Both the position numbers and the translations under genes were made by a program. Positions 7,965 through 16,041 of a stretch of DNA of 64,000 bases are shown one piece after another; the stretch's first letter is position 1; each line of letters opens with the position of its first letter. The notes under the pieces are model-generated. The model was not told the origin of the DNA, ran no database searches, and saw only the letters and a list, made by a program, of their open reading frames with translations. The stretch is from Halorientalis regularis. GTDB lineage: Archaea > Halobacteriota > Halobacteria > Halobacteriales > Haloarculaceae. The stretch lies in contig NZ_JALJCL010000014.1 of NCBI RefSeq assembly GCF_023698535.1, forward strand, positions 46,467 to 110,466, in the 5' to 3' direction.

Positions 7965-9629
7965 GTGACGCCGGACACGCGCGTGCTGGGCATCGAGGGA
8001 ACGGCCTGGGCCGCCAGCGCGGCTGTCTACGACAGCGCGGCCGAGACCGTCGAGATCGAGACCGAGGCCTACCAGCCCGACAGCGGCGGTATCCACCCGC
8101 GCGAGGCCGCCGAACACATGGGCGACAACGTGCCAGCGGTCGTCGAGCGGGCGCTCGGGCACGCTCGCGAACTGGCAGCGGAGGACCCCGACTACGACGC
8201 CGACGGACCGCCCGTCGACTGCGTGGCCTTCTCCCGCGGTCCCGGGCTCGGCCCCTGTCTGCGGATCGTCGCGACCGCGGCCCGCGCGGTCGCCCAGCGG
8301 CTGGACGTGCCCCTCGTGGGTGTCAACCACATGGTGGCCCACCTGGAGATCGGCCGCCACCGCTCGGGATTCGAGTCGCCGGTCTGTCTGAACGCCAGCG
8401 GCGCGAACGCCCACGTCCTGGCCTACCGGAACGGTCGCTATCGCGTGCTGGGCGAGACGATGGACACCGGCGTCGGCAACGCCATCGACAAGTTCACCCG
8501 CCACCTCGACTGGTCCCACCCCGGCGGCCCGAAGGTCGAAGAAGCCGCAGAGGACGGCGCGTACCACGAACTCCCCTACGTCGTCAAGGGGATGGACTTC
8601 TCCTTTTCCGGCGTGATGAGCGCGGCCAAACAGGCCGTCGACGACGGGGTTCCCGTCGAGGACGTGTGTCACGGCCTGCAGGAGAGCGTCTTCGCGATGC
8701 TGACGGAGGTCAGCGAACGCGCCCTCTCGCTGACCGGGGGCGACGAACTCGTCCTCGGTGGGGGGGTCGGCCAGAACGACCGCCTGCGGGAGATGCTGGG
8801 TGAGATGTGCGAACAGCGCGGCGCGGAGTTTTTCGCCCCCGAACCGCGCTTCCTCCGTGACAACGCCGGGATGATCGCAGTGCTGGGCGCGAAGATGTAC
8901 GACGCGGGCGACACGCTCTCGATAGCGGAGTCGGGCATCGACGCGGACTTCCGGCCGGATCAGGTCGAAGTCAGTTGGCGCGGGCGGGCGTCGGACACGA
9001 CGCCCGCCGAACGAGCGAGCGGCGGGACGCCGCGAGCCGACGAACTGCAGGGCGCGGAGGCGACGGTCGAGATCGACGGGGAGCGCGTGATCAAACACCG
9101 ACGCCCGCGGAGCTACCGCCACCCGAAACTGGACGAGCGGTTGCGCGTCGAGCGCACCAGAGAGGAAGCCCGGCTCACCGCCGACGCGCGCCGCTACGGC
9201 GTCCCCACGCCGGTCGTGCTGGACGTGGACCCCTGGGAGACCCGGCTGGTCTTCGAGCGCGTCGGCGACGCGGACCTCCGCGAGCGATTGACCGAGGCGA
9301 ACGTCCGTGACGTGGGGCGGCACCTGGCGACGATCCACGAGGCCGGGTTCGTCCACGGCGATCCGACGACGCGGAACGTGAGGGTTTCCTTCGAGGGAAC
9401 CAGTGGGGACGATGGCCGCACCTACCTCATCGACTTCGGGCTAGGCTACTACACCAACGACCGCGAGGACTACGCGATGGACCTGCACGTGCTGGCCCAG
9501 TCGCTTTCGGGGACGGCCGACGACCCCGAGGCCCTGCTCGCGGCCGCCGAGGAGGCATACAGTTCTGTGGGAGACGAGCGCGTTCTCGATCACCTGCGCG
9601 AGATCGAGGGGCGCGGGCGGTACCAGTAG
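7965..9629 (+). CDS. kae1-bud32: Kae1-Bud32 fusion (tRNA t6A synthesis)
   Basis: A 554-residue bifunctional KEOPS component. Residues 1-325 are Kae1, the threonylcarbamoyl transferase for t6A37 of ANN-decoding tRNAs. They include NHMVAHLEIGRH with metal-binding His122 and His126, and the ATP/metal loop LGGGVGQNDRLREML. After a linker rich in Thr/Ala/Gly (about 326-355) comes Bud32, a small atypical kinase, with VIKHRRPRSYRHPKLDERLR, the catalytic loop FVHGDPTTRNVRV and DFG as LIDFGLGYY. Fusion of the two is known in several euryarchaea including haloarchaea. The start is GTG at 7965. Confidence 0.97.
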   Translation: MTPDTRVLGIEGTAWAASAAVYDSAAETVEIETEAYQPDSGGIHPREAAEHMGDNVPAVVERALGHARELAAEDPDYDADGPPVDCVAFSRGPGLGPCLRIVATAARAVAQRLDVPLVGVNHMVAHLEIGRHRSGFESPVCLNASGANAHVLAYRNGRYRVLGETMDTGVGNAIDKFTRHLDWSHPGGPKVEEAAEDGAYHELPYVVKGMDFSFSGVMSAAKQAVDDGVPVEDVCHGLQESVFAMLTEVSERALSLTGGDELVLGGGVGQNDRLREMLGEMCEQRGAEFFAPEPRFLRDNAGMIAVLGAKMYDAGDTLSIAESGIDADFRPDQVEVSWRGRASDTTPAERASGGTPRADELQGAEATVEIDGERVIKHRRPRSYRHPKLDERLRVERTREEARLTADARRYGVPTPVVLDVDPWETRLVFERVGDADLRERLTEANVRDVGRHLATIHEAGFVHGDPTTRNVRVSFEGTSGDDGRTYLIDFGLGYYTNDREDYAMDLHVLAQSLSGTADDPEALLAAAEEAYSSVGDERVLDHLREIEGRGRYQ

Positions 9630-9974
9630 TCACTCGGGGGTCACGTCGGCGGCGTGGTGGTCGTAGTAGTCGGCGACGAAGGCGACGAACAGGAACTTCA
9701 GCGCCATCGCGCCGGCGGTGGCGACGGCGGTCCGGACGGGCTGGCGGCGGACGGCCGCGCGGACGGCGTAGAGGGTGAGGAAGGCGTTGGCGACGTTCAA
9801 CAACTGGATCGGGTGGCAGCGGTTCCCGTGTTCGAGCCAGAGGCGTTCGCCGTAGACGACGCGGGTCATCCACGCGTCGTCGTCGGACGGGGGCGGGAAC
9901 AGGACGGGATCGAGGGCGACGAACAGCACGGTGCCGACCAGCAGGCGCTCGTCCCGGCGGTAGATCGAGAGCAT
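9630..9974 (-). CDS. Small membrane protein (DUF6653-like)
   Basis: A 114-residue protein of unknown function with three or so hydrophobic stretches: RLLVGTVLFVALDPVLF, IQLLNVANAFLTLYAVRAAV and AVATAGAMALKFLFVAFVADYY. The centre holds WLEHGNRCHPIQLLN. It resembles a family recalled as DUF6653; that match is from memory. It ends exactly next to the kae1-bud32 stop in convergent orientation, with no spacer, so transcripts must overlap. Confidence 0.65.
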   Translation of the reverse strand: MLSIYRRDERLLVGTVLFVALDPVLFPPPSDDDAWMTRVVYGERLWLEHGNRCHPIQLLNVANAFLTLYAVRAAVRRQPVRTAVATAGAMALKFLFVAFVADYYDHHAADVTPE

Positions 9975-10133
9975 GAGGGGGGAGACTGGCGACGCGCGAC
10001 CAGCCGCTTTTCGGGTTGGCGTGACGTTCCCGGACGGCCTCGCGCACGGCGACTCGGGACGGCTGTGACATGTGTCAACAGATACGACGAGGTGAGATAC
10101 AGACGAGTCCCGATCTGCCCCGTCAGGACAAAC

Positions 10134-10142
10134 GTCTTAACG
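10134..10142 (+). promoter_or_regulatory. TATA box for the 10164 gene
   Basis: GTCTTAACG is centred about 26 bases before the ATG at 10164, the spacing expected for a leaderless haloarchaeal transcript. Confidence 0.45.
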
Positions 10143-10163
10143 GGGCCAGACGAAATACGGAGT

Positions 10164-10436
10164 ATGGCTGACAAGCCGGAGTCCGGTGAAATCTTCGGGG
10201 TACCGTACAACTTCGAGCGGCCGAGCATCAAGCGTCTGCTCTCGTCGTACTGGCGGCCCGGCGAGGGGATGCTCGTCGAGAAGCCCTTCGGCATCGGCTA
10301 CACGCTGAACCTGGCCAACTGGCGGTCCTGGATCGTGCTGGCCGTCGCCGGCCTCCTGTTCTACCAGGGTCGGCAGTCGAGCGAGGAGGGCGAAGCCGGC
10401 GACGAGGACGAGCCCGTCGAAGTCATCGTCGACTGA
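10164..10436 (+). CDS. DUF5808-like single-helix membrane protein
   Basis: A 90-residue protein starting MADKPESGEIFGVPYNFERP, then a conserved soluble part IKRLLSSYWRPGEGMLVEK and GIGYTLNLANWRSW, one membrane helix (IVLAVAGLLFYQG) and an acidic tail. The conserved FGVPYNFERPS pattern matches a haloarchaeal family recalled as DUF5808. Function unknown. The TATA-like element 26 bases upstream of the ATG supports this start. Confidence 0.75.
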   Translation: MADKPESGEIFGVPYNFERPSIKRLLSSYWRPGEGMLVEKPFGIGYTLNLANWRSWIVLAVAGLLFYQGRQSSEEGEAGDEDEPVEVIVD

Positions 10437-10475
10437 ATCGACGCGTCTTTTGACCGGCGGCGCACACCGCCGGGT

Positions 10476-11126
10476 ATGCTCCGGTTCGTGACGACCAACC
10501 AGGGGAAGGTGCGGGAAGCCCGCGAGTATCTCGGGGACGGAACGGTCGAACAGCTCGATTTCGACTACACGGAGATCCAGGCCGACGATCTCGCGACCGT
10601 GGCGGCCCACGGCGCGCGGGAGGCCTACCGCCACATCGGGGAGCCGGTGCTGGTCGACGACGCCGGGCTGTTCGTCGACGCCTTCGACGGCTTCCCCGGC
10701 CCCTACTCCTCGTACGTCGAGGACACGGTGGGCGTCGAGCGCGTCTGGCGGCTCACCCGCGAGGAGGACGACCGCGCGGCGTCGTTCAAGACCGTGCTGG
10801 CTTACTGCGACGGCGAGGGCTTCGACGCGTCGCCGGAGCCAGTCGATCACGAGCGCCGCGGGCAGGACCAGAGTGCCGAGGAGCGCGCGGCGGCGACGAC
10901 GGACGACCAGGTGGCCGCGGGTGACCTCCCGGTGAAGATCTTCGAGGGGTACGTGCCCGGCGAGATCGTCGCGCCGCGGGGGGAGGGCGGCTTCGGCTAC
11001 GATCCCATCTTCGAGCACGACGGGACGACCTTCGCGGAGATGACGCCGGAGGAGAAGAACGCGGTCTCCCATCGCGGGCGAGCGTTGGCGAAGTTCGGGG
11101 AGTGGTACCGGGAGCGAACGGAGTGA
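10476..11126 (+). CDS. rdgB: XTP/dITP diphosphatase (HAM1/RdgB)
   Basis: A 216-residue nucleotide-sanitising enzyme that hydrolyses dITP and XTP to monophosphates, keeping deaminated purines out of DNA and RNA. Family motifs: TTNQGKVREAREYL at the N-terminus, VLVDDAGLFVDAFDGFPGPY (metal and substrate site), GGFGYDPIFEHDG and the closing SHRGRAL. It is longer than usual because of an acidic, low-complexity insert around residues 112-150 (SPEPVDHERRGQDQSAEERA), a common haloarchaeal feature. The start ATG at 10476 lies 39 bases after the previous stop. Confidence 0.95.
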   Translation: MLRFVTTNQGKVREAREYLGDGTVEQLDFDYTEIQADDLATVAAHGAREAYRHIGEPVLVDDAGLFVDAFDGFPGPYSSYVEDTVGVERVWRLTREEDDRAASFKTVLAYCDGEGFDASPEPVDHERRGQDQSAEERAAATTDDQVAAGDLPVKIFEGYVPGEIVAPRGEGGFGYDPIFEHDGTTFAEMTPEEKNAVSHRGRALAKFGEWYRERTE

Positions 11127-11187
11127 GCGACCGGTACGTCGGAAGACGAGCGAAGCATCTATGTGACGTGCTGATTCAGTGACAGGG

Positions 11188-11364
11188 ATGCTGGAGACGA
11201 GAGGGAAACGGCTGGCGGCGGGCGCGGGATTGCTGTCGGGGGCCGTCCTGACGACGACACTCTTGTTCGTGTATCAGGAGAGTCGGTTCCGACTCGTTGC
11301 CCCGGTCGCGGGTCTGTTGGACGCCACGATCACGTACTACGTGCTGTCGAAGAACGTCGAGTAG
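11188..11364 (+). CDS. Small two-helix membrane protein
   Basis: A 58-residue protein beginning MLETRGKRLAAGAGLLSGAV. ATG 11188 is preferred to GTG 11179 in the same frame. Two hydrophobic segments (AGAGLLSGAVLTTTLLFVY and LVAPVAGLLDATITYYVL) suggest a hairpin in the membrane. No family recognised. It follows rdgB by 61 bases. Confidence 0.5.
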   Translation: MLETRGKRLAAGAGLLSGAVLTTTLLFVYQESRFRLVAPVAGLLDATITYYVLSKNVE

Positions 11365-11407
11365 CGGAGAGGCGTTCGCGAGCGACGACGAGACGGGCGT
11401 CTGAACC

Positions 11408-11881
11408 TCACGCTCGCGGGTCCCGGTCCGGGCCGGGATACGCGCCGCCGACGACGACCCCGTACATCGCTTCGGGATCGAACAGCGAGACGAACGCCCG
11501 CGGGTCGCGGACGCTCACGTCGACGTGTTTCCGGAGGGCCGCGCCGGCCTGGACGGACTGGAGTCCTTCGTCGAAGGTGAGGAGGTGCGGGGCGTCGCCG
11601 TTGTAAGCGGAAGCGAGCGCCGGGTGGTCGCCGGGCGGGTGCTCGACGGGTTCGCGCAGGGCCTCGATCGTCTCGCGCCACTCGCCAGCCAGAGCGGCGT
11701 CGGCACAGTCGGCGATCACGGCTTCGGCGTCGTCGAGCAGGCGGTCGCTGGCGAGCAGCGACACCCAGTCGTGGGCCCGCGCGATGTCGAGGGCCTCGCG
11801 GGCGGGCCCGTCCACGAGTAGGTCGGCCGCCAGCACGTCCGCGTCCGCGACGAACCGGGCGGGGTTCGGTCCGTCAGTCAT
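11408..11881 (-). CDS. PIN-like protein with tiny upstream partner
   Basis: A 157-residue protein. N-terminal FVADADVLAADLLVDG has the first Asp pair of a PIN nuclease, LLASDRLLDDAEAVIADC follows, and HLLTFDEGLQ near residue 105 supplies the C-terminal acidic site. The assignment to PIN is structural inference, as the sequence is diverged. ATG 11881 overlaps the 3' end of a 33-codon ORF upstream by 8 bases, the architecture of translationally coupled pairs such as toxin-antitoxin modules. A GTG at 11890 is an alternative start. Confidence 0.7.
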   Translation of the reverse strand: MTDGPNPARFVADADVLAADLLVDGPAREALDIARAHDWVSLLASDRLLDDAEAVIADCADAALAGEWRETIEALREPVEHPPGDHPALASAYNGDAPHLLTFDEGLQSVQAGAALRKHVDVSVRDPRAFVSLFDPEAMYGVVVGGAYPGPDRDPRA

Positions 11882-11975
11882 CCTCGTCACCTCTGCGGGC
11901 CGCCAGTCGTTCGCGGACGGTCGCGAGGGCGACGTCGTACTCGTCGGCGCGGTCGAAGAGATCGGCCCAGGTCAT
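11874..11975 (-). CDS. 33-residue coupled ORF upstream of PIN-like gene
   Basis: Encodes MTWADLFDRADEYDVALATV plus a basic-acidic tail (RERLAARRGDEDD). It is amphipathic and helical, starts at ATG 11975 and overlaps the start of the PIN-like gene by 8 bases. Its reading frame fits haloarchaeal codon preference. It could be a small antitoxin-like partner or merely a leader peptide; nothing more can be said from the sequence. Confidence 0.5.
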   Translation of the reverse strand: MTWADLFDRADEYDVALATVRERLAARRGDEDD

Positions 11976-12012
11976 ACCCGGAATGGGTGGGCAGGTGCCG
12001 AAAACCCACCGC

Positions 12013-13101
12013 TCACGCGAGCCAGCGCTCGCGGGCGAGCCAGTACCCCAGGCCGGCGAGGAAGGCGACGCCGACGTTGGTGGCCACGGCGAGCAGACCG
12101 ATGGCACCGACCAGCGGCAGGTGGTCGGTGTCGAGCGCGACCCGGCCGAGCTGGACGGCGACGACGCCGAGCAGGGTACCCAGGAGTGCCATCGGGAAGG
12201 ACAGCCAGAGGCCGGCCACAAGCGCGCCGGCGAGATAGAGCACGCCGAGGACGACGTTGGCGGTCCCACTGCGCGCGCCGAAGGCGTACTTCCCGGCGAG
12301 GCCGCCGCTGCCGTGACACATCGGCAGGCCGCCCAGCGGCACCGCGGCCAAGGACATCCCGCCCATGCTCCGGGCGAGTCGGTCCGGCGACACGTCGCGG
12401 TCGAACAGGTCGGCACAGAGCAGCGAGGTCGCGACCGCGGCGTTGCCCACGGTCATCGCCAGCTGTGCCATAGTACCTTCGAGGGCACCAACCGTGAGCG
12501 CGGGACCGCCGGTCGGAAACAGCGACGCGGCGGGGAGTGCGGGTGCGGGGACGCCCGCAGCGACCGCGGTCCAGACGGTGCCGGCCGCGAGGACGACCAG
12601 CGCGGCGGCGCGGCGGTAGCCGGCGACGGCGACCACGCCAGCCAGCGCCGCGCCAGCGGCTGCGACCGCCGGGTCGCCCAGCGCGAGGTCGAGACCGGCC
12701 TGGGCGAGCAGGAGAGCGACGGCGAACTGAACGCCGCGGATGACCGGGCGGCCGACCACGGTCTGGAGGCGGGAGAGCGTCCCCGTCGCGCCGACGACGA
12801 GCAAGACGCCGCCCGCGAGCAGGCCGGCGGCGACGAGTTCGCCGTAGGTCAGCGCACCGGCGATGGCCAGCCCTGCCAGCGCCTTCATCGGCTCGACCGA
12901 CAGCGGGAGGCCGTACCGGAGCCCCCAGACGATCTGGAAGACACCGAACCCCACGAGGACGTGGGCGAGCGACGCGGGCGTCAGCGCACCCAGCGCCACC
13001 ACGAGGGGCAACACCGTAACCGAATCCCCTAACGCGCCCGTCAGGTCCCCGACAGCCACGGGAAGACGCTCCTCGACGCGTTCGACGGTCGATACGGCCA
13101 C
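12013..13101 (-). CDS. Sulfate/molybdate permease of the MOT1 type
   Basis: A 362-residue polytopic membrane protein with about ten hydrophobic segments. The conserved signatures VGDLTGALGDSVTVLPLVVAL at the N-terminus and GGLPMCHGSGGLAGKYAFGAR near residue 265 are those of MOT1-like molybdate/sulfate transporters related to SulP permeases. It is probably an anion importer. GTG at 13101 (encoding VAVSTVERVEERL) is preferred; a longer version would need TTG at 13143. No molybdenum-cofactor gene lies nearby, so the substrate remains open. Confidence 0.85.
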   Translation of the reverse strand: MAVSTVERVEERLPVAVGDLTGALGDSVTVLPLVVALGALTPASLAHVLVGFGVFQIVWGLRYGLPLSVEPMKALAGLAIAGALTYGELVAAGLLAGGVLLVVGATGTLSRLQTVVGRPVIRGVQFAVALLLAQAGLDLALGDPAVAAAGAALAGVVAVAGYRRAAALVVLAAGTVWTAVAAGVPAPALPAASLFPTGGPALTVGALEGTMAQLAMTVGNAAVATSLLCADLFDRDVSPDRLARSMGGMSLAAVPLGGLPMCHGSGGLAGKYAFGARSGTANVVLGVLYLAGALVAGLWLSFPMALLGTLLGVVAVQLGRVALDTDHLPLVGAIGLLAVATNVGVAFLAGLGYWLARERWLA

Positions 13102-13403
13102 GACACGCTTTCGGAACCGGTGGCATATCAGCGTTGTCAGCAACCGTTGGCCGTTTCACGACGCGTGCCACGTGTCCGGTATCGGCTAGCCGCCGCGACG
13201 CGGCGGGCGGTCCGGTCGCCTCGTGAGTGGGGCCCTCGTGTGGTTCCCCCGAGTGTGACGGATGTCTGACGCGATTTTAAGTACTACCGGCACCTGCTGA
13301 AAATTAGGGCGCGCTCAGGCGGCCTCAGTCTCCCATCCTTTCGCGCGCCCGGACACCGTTGACCCCACCCCACTTTCCTTTCACCGACGCCGAGGGCGAC
13401 GGC
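13102..13403. other. Intergenic gap with a promoter-like element and hairpin
   Basis: No protein gene is convincing here. A TTTTAAGTA element at about 13275-13283 on the + strand precedes a hairpin, GGGCGCGC at 13307-13314 pairing with GCGCGCCC at 13343-13350, followed by a C/T-rich run near 13363-13381. This could be a short non-coding transcript. Confidence 0.35.
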
Positions 13404-14066
13404 TCAGGCACTCTCGCCGCGCAACTGTTCGCGAGCGGCCGGCAGCGAGTCCGGATGTGAGATCAGGGCCACGCTGTCGTCGGCCTGGATCTCGGTCTGT
13501 GGCAGTGGGATCGTCATGGCCTCGTTCGCGCGCCCGTGGGCGTAGACGCGGGCGTCGGCAGGGAGATCGATCTCGACGACGCGTTTGCCGATCATCGGCG
13601 AGTCCTCGGGGATCTGCACACTGGCCGCCGAGAGCTGTTCGGTGATATCCGCGAGGACGTTGAAGTCACCGCCGAGCAACGCGGTCTTCGCGCCGGCGGC
13701 CCCGAGCCGTTCGGGGTAGATGATCTCGTCGACATCCTCGGCGTATTTCTCGTAGATCTCCTCGCGGTAGTCCTCGTCGATTCGCAGTACCGTTCGACAG
13801 CCGTGGTGTTTTCCGACCATACAGGCCGCGAAATTCGTGTTGAGGTCACCCGTGAGCGCGGCGATGGCGTCTGCCGCCTCGATTCCAGTCGCGTCCAGCA
13901 CGTCCTCTTCGGCTCCGTCACCCTCGACGACGGCAAAGCCCTCCGATTCGGCGCGAGCGATCTTGTCGTGGTCGCGCTCGACGATGACGACCTCGTGCCC
14001 TTCCGACTGGAGGGTCTGTGCGGTGCGCATCCCGACGCGCCCGAAGCCGACGATAACGAACTTCAT
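13404..14066 (-). CDS. trkA: TrkA-type K+ channel/transport regulator (RCK domains)
   Basis: A 220-residue cytosolic protein. Residues 1-120 form the NAD-binding RCK N domain with the Rossmann glycine motif FVIVGFGRVGMRTAQ, the acidic end of beta2 VIVERDHDK, and VVEGDGAEEDVL. The C-terminal half (from about residue 135) is an RCK-C domain with IPEDSPMIGKRVVEIDLP and DDSVALISHPD. It should gate potassium uptake through a TrkH-type channel not encoded here. ATG 14066 is supported by the TATA box 26 bases upstream, giving a leaderless mRNA. Confidence 0.93.
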   Translation of the reverse strand: MKFVIVGFGRVGMRTAQTLQSEGHEVVIVERDHDKIARAESEGFAVVEGDGAEEDVLDATGIEAADAIAALTGDLNTNFAACMVGKHHGCRTVLRIDEDYREEIYEKYAEDVDEIIYPERLGAAGAKTALLGGDFNVLADITEQLSAASVQIPEDSPMIGKRVVEIDLPADARVYAHGRANEAMTIPLPQTEIQADDSVALISHPDSLPAAREQLRGESA

Positions 14067-14088
14067 GGGTGTGTGGTATGCCACCATG

Positions 14089-14096
14089 GATAAAAA
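14089..14096 (-). promoter_or_regulatory. TATA box of trkA
   Basis: TTTTTATC on the minus strand lies about 26 bases before the trkA ATG at 14066, implying a leaderless transcript. Confidence 0.55.
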
Positions 14097-14183
14097 CACT
14101 AGCCCCGCTGTCGGTGCGGGAGCGGCCGGACGGTCACGCCGCCCGAGTGCCGTGTCGAGGCGGTATCCGGCGGGACCCGGAGG

Positions 14184-14193
14184 CTTATGCATA
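14184..14193 (+). promoter_or_regulatory. TATA box of the 14215 gene
   Basis: CTTATGCATA is centred about 27 bases before ATG 14215. It lies back-to-back with the trkA promoter, so the two genes share a 148-base divergent control region. Confidence 0.45.
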
Positions 14194-14214
14194 TTGGTCA
14201 CTTTACACAGGGTG

Positions 14215-14604
14215 ATGTCCGATCGGGACGCTGTGCGTGACGTGTTGTTCCAGTACACCGATAGCCGGCCCTGCCGACTGCTCTGGGGGGCGCTGGGCGA
14301 TGGCGGTGACCTGGCCGATCTCGACCTGGCCGACTACGTCGAGGTGACGCGGGTGACCGACGGCGACGTGTGCCTGGTGACCAGAGCCGACGAAGCAGAC
14401 ATGTACCTGCGGTGGGACCGCTCGCTCGGGCGTTTCGTCTACGCCGCGTTCTGGCCGCCCTGGGGCGTCGTCGACGCCGGCGCGGCCGACCGGGCGCGTG
14501 CGGAGTCGCTCCTGGCCGAGCGCGACCGGCCCCGGCCCGTCCCCTTCGCGGAGACGCCCTTCGCGAACGGCGGTCCCGCGTCCGATCTGTCCGACTGGCT
14601 ATAA
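14215..14604 (+). CDS. Conserved haloarchaeal protein of unknown function
   Basis: A 129-residue soluble protein. It begins MSDRDAVRDVLFQYTDSRPC and contains VTRVTDGDVCLVTRADEAD and YLRWDRSLGRFVYAAFWPPWG, a mix of strands with aromatic-rich positions and no catalytic signature. The N-terminal helix mentions no DNA-binding motif. It is transcribed divergently from trkA with its own leaderless-type promoter. No function is proposed. Confidence 0.6.
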   Translation: MSDRDAVRDVLFQYTDSRPCRLLWGALGDGGDLADLDLADYVEVTRVTDGDVCLVTRADEADMYLRWDRSLGRFVYAAFWPPWGVVDAGAADRARAESLLAERDRPRPVPFAETPFANGGPASDLSDWL

Positions 14605-14623
14605 AAACGAAGACGGTTGCCGC

Positions 14624-15937
14624 TCAGTTTCCGACGTCCATCGCGCGGTCGACGACGTCCTCGCTGTACAGCTCCGCGAGGTCGTCGTGCTGGTCCGGGC
14701 GGTTCTCGTAGACGTCCTGGAAGAGCTTGACCGGCGTCATGAGGGCCTGGTAGGTCGCCTCGTCCCACATGCGGTCGCTGGAAACGTCGACCTGTACGCC
14801 GTCGATCTCGACGGTGGCCGCGCGGGTCATCGCGATGGCACCCTTGCCGGCCTCCTTGGCCGCCTCGAACTCCTCCATGGAGTCGACGATGTCGTCCATG
14901 CTCGGGACGTAGTCGACCAGATCGAGCAGTTCGTCGGCGAGGTCCTCCTCGGACTCGACGAAGATCTCGTCGCTGCCGACTTCGAGTTCGTAGCCGCCGT
15001 CCTCCTCCTCGAGTTCGATCCGGTCGCCGCTGTAGACCTCGACGCCCTCTCGACTTTCGAGTTCGACTTCGCGACCGTCGGCGTCGATGATCCAGTAGCC
15101 CTCCTCCGGCGGGAGCGGGCTCTTGTTGGCCTCGACGACCTGCCCGGGGGTCAGCGACCAGATGCCGAGCATCCCCATCGCGTTGTTGGCGGTGATGCGC
15201 TCGTGGTAGCCGTCCACGTCGCGGATGTCGTCGTAGGGGCCGTCGACGGAGATACAGCCGGCGGCGCTGGCCGCGCGGGAGGTGTTGTGGCGGAGTTCCT
15301 TCCACTCGGGGAGGCCGCCGGTCGGCGTGATCGCGCGCTGGTCTTTGGTGTAGTCGACCTCACCGTCGACCAGCAGGAACAGGCGTTCGAGGTTGTTGTC
15401 GGCCTTGCCCATCTCCTCGCGGAGCTTGCCCATGGCCAGCTCGGCGGAGCCGGACTCGATGATGACGGACATCGCGAGGCTCCCCTCTTCGAGACCGTGC
15501 TCGTTCTCGACGATGGTAATGAACTCGTCGGCCTTCTTCCAGTCGTCGATGTCGCCGACTTCGGGGATGACGAACCCGTCGATGTTCTCGACGGCTCCGT
15601 TCTCGGGGTCGGTGATCTCGAGCATGTGCTGGAAGCCCTTGTAGCGCGTCGAGGGGTCGTCGCGGTGCCAGACGACGCGGGGGTGGATCTCGCCGGGGAA
15701 CTCCTCGCCATCGTCGGCGACGACCTCGGCGATGTTCTCGGCACCCTCGTCGCGCATGTTGGGCGCGGTGGCGTCCTCGTTGTCCGGCACCCACACGTCG
15801 GGGGCCTGCATGCCGCGCAGACCGATGGCGCTCCGGAGCTTCTTGGCCGAGTCGTCGGCTCCGCTCTCTGCTGTCGGAGTCGTGAAGAACGTCCGCACGA
15901 ACTTTCGGTCGTGGAGACGCTCGTCGATTGCAGTCAT
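14624..15937 (-). CDS. aceB: Malate synthase, haloarchaeal type
   Basis: A 437-residue enzyme that condenses glyoxylate with acetyl-CoA to malate, the second glyoxylate-shunt step. It is of the short haloarchaeal form, distinct from bacterial A and G types. The N-terminus is MTAIDERLHDRKFVRTFFTT. The barrel has DNEDATAPNMRDEG, GEIHPRVVWHRDDP, IIESGSAELAMG and SVDGPYDDIRDVDGYHER, with acidic metal ligands in the ESGSAE and DGPYDD segments. ATG 15937 is preferred to GTG 15946. Isocitrate lyase lies 1.4 kb away on the same strand, with a Bat-type regulator between. Confidence 0.93.
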   Translation of the reverse strand: MTAIDERLHDRKFVRTFFTTPTAESGADDSAKKLRSAIGLRGMQAPDVWVPDNEDATAPNMRDEGAENIAEVVADDGEEFPGEIHPRVVWHRDDPSTRYKGFQHMLEITDPENGAVENIDGFVIPEVGDIDDWKKADEFITIVENEHGLEEGSLAMSVIIESGSAELAMGKLREEMGKADNNLERLFLLVDGEVDYTKDQRAITPTGGLPEWKELRHNTSRAASAAGCISVDGPYDDIRDVDGYHERITANNAMGMLGIWSLTPGQVVEANKSPLPPEEGYWIIDADGREVELESREGVEVYSGDRIELEEEDGGYELEVGSDEIFVESEEDLADELLDLVDYVPSMDDIVDSMEEFEAAKEAGKGAIAMTRAATVEIDGVQVDVSSDRMWDEATYQALMTPVKLFQDVYENRPDQHDDLAELYSEDVVDRAMDVGN

Positions 15938-16041
15938 TGTAGTCACTCGAAGGGATTACTCCGCGGTTCTTAAAGCTGGCCGAATCGAGTCGCAAGCCGG
16001 CTATGCGGGTGCCTACCGTCCGGACGCCGACCGGGACGGGG

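Noticed and set aside
7851..9356. A long upstream extension of the secreted propeller-like protein on the minus strand (to 971 residues)
   Set aside because: It overlaps kae1-bud32 completely, and the Tat signal sits at 7850, so the extension is a shadow.
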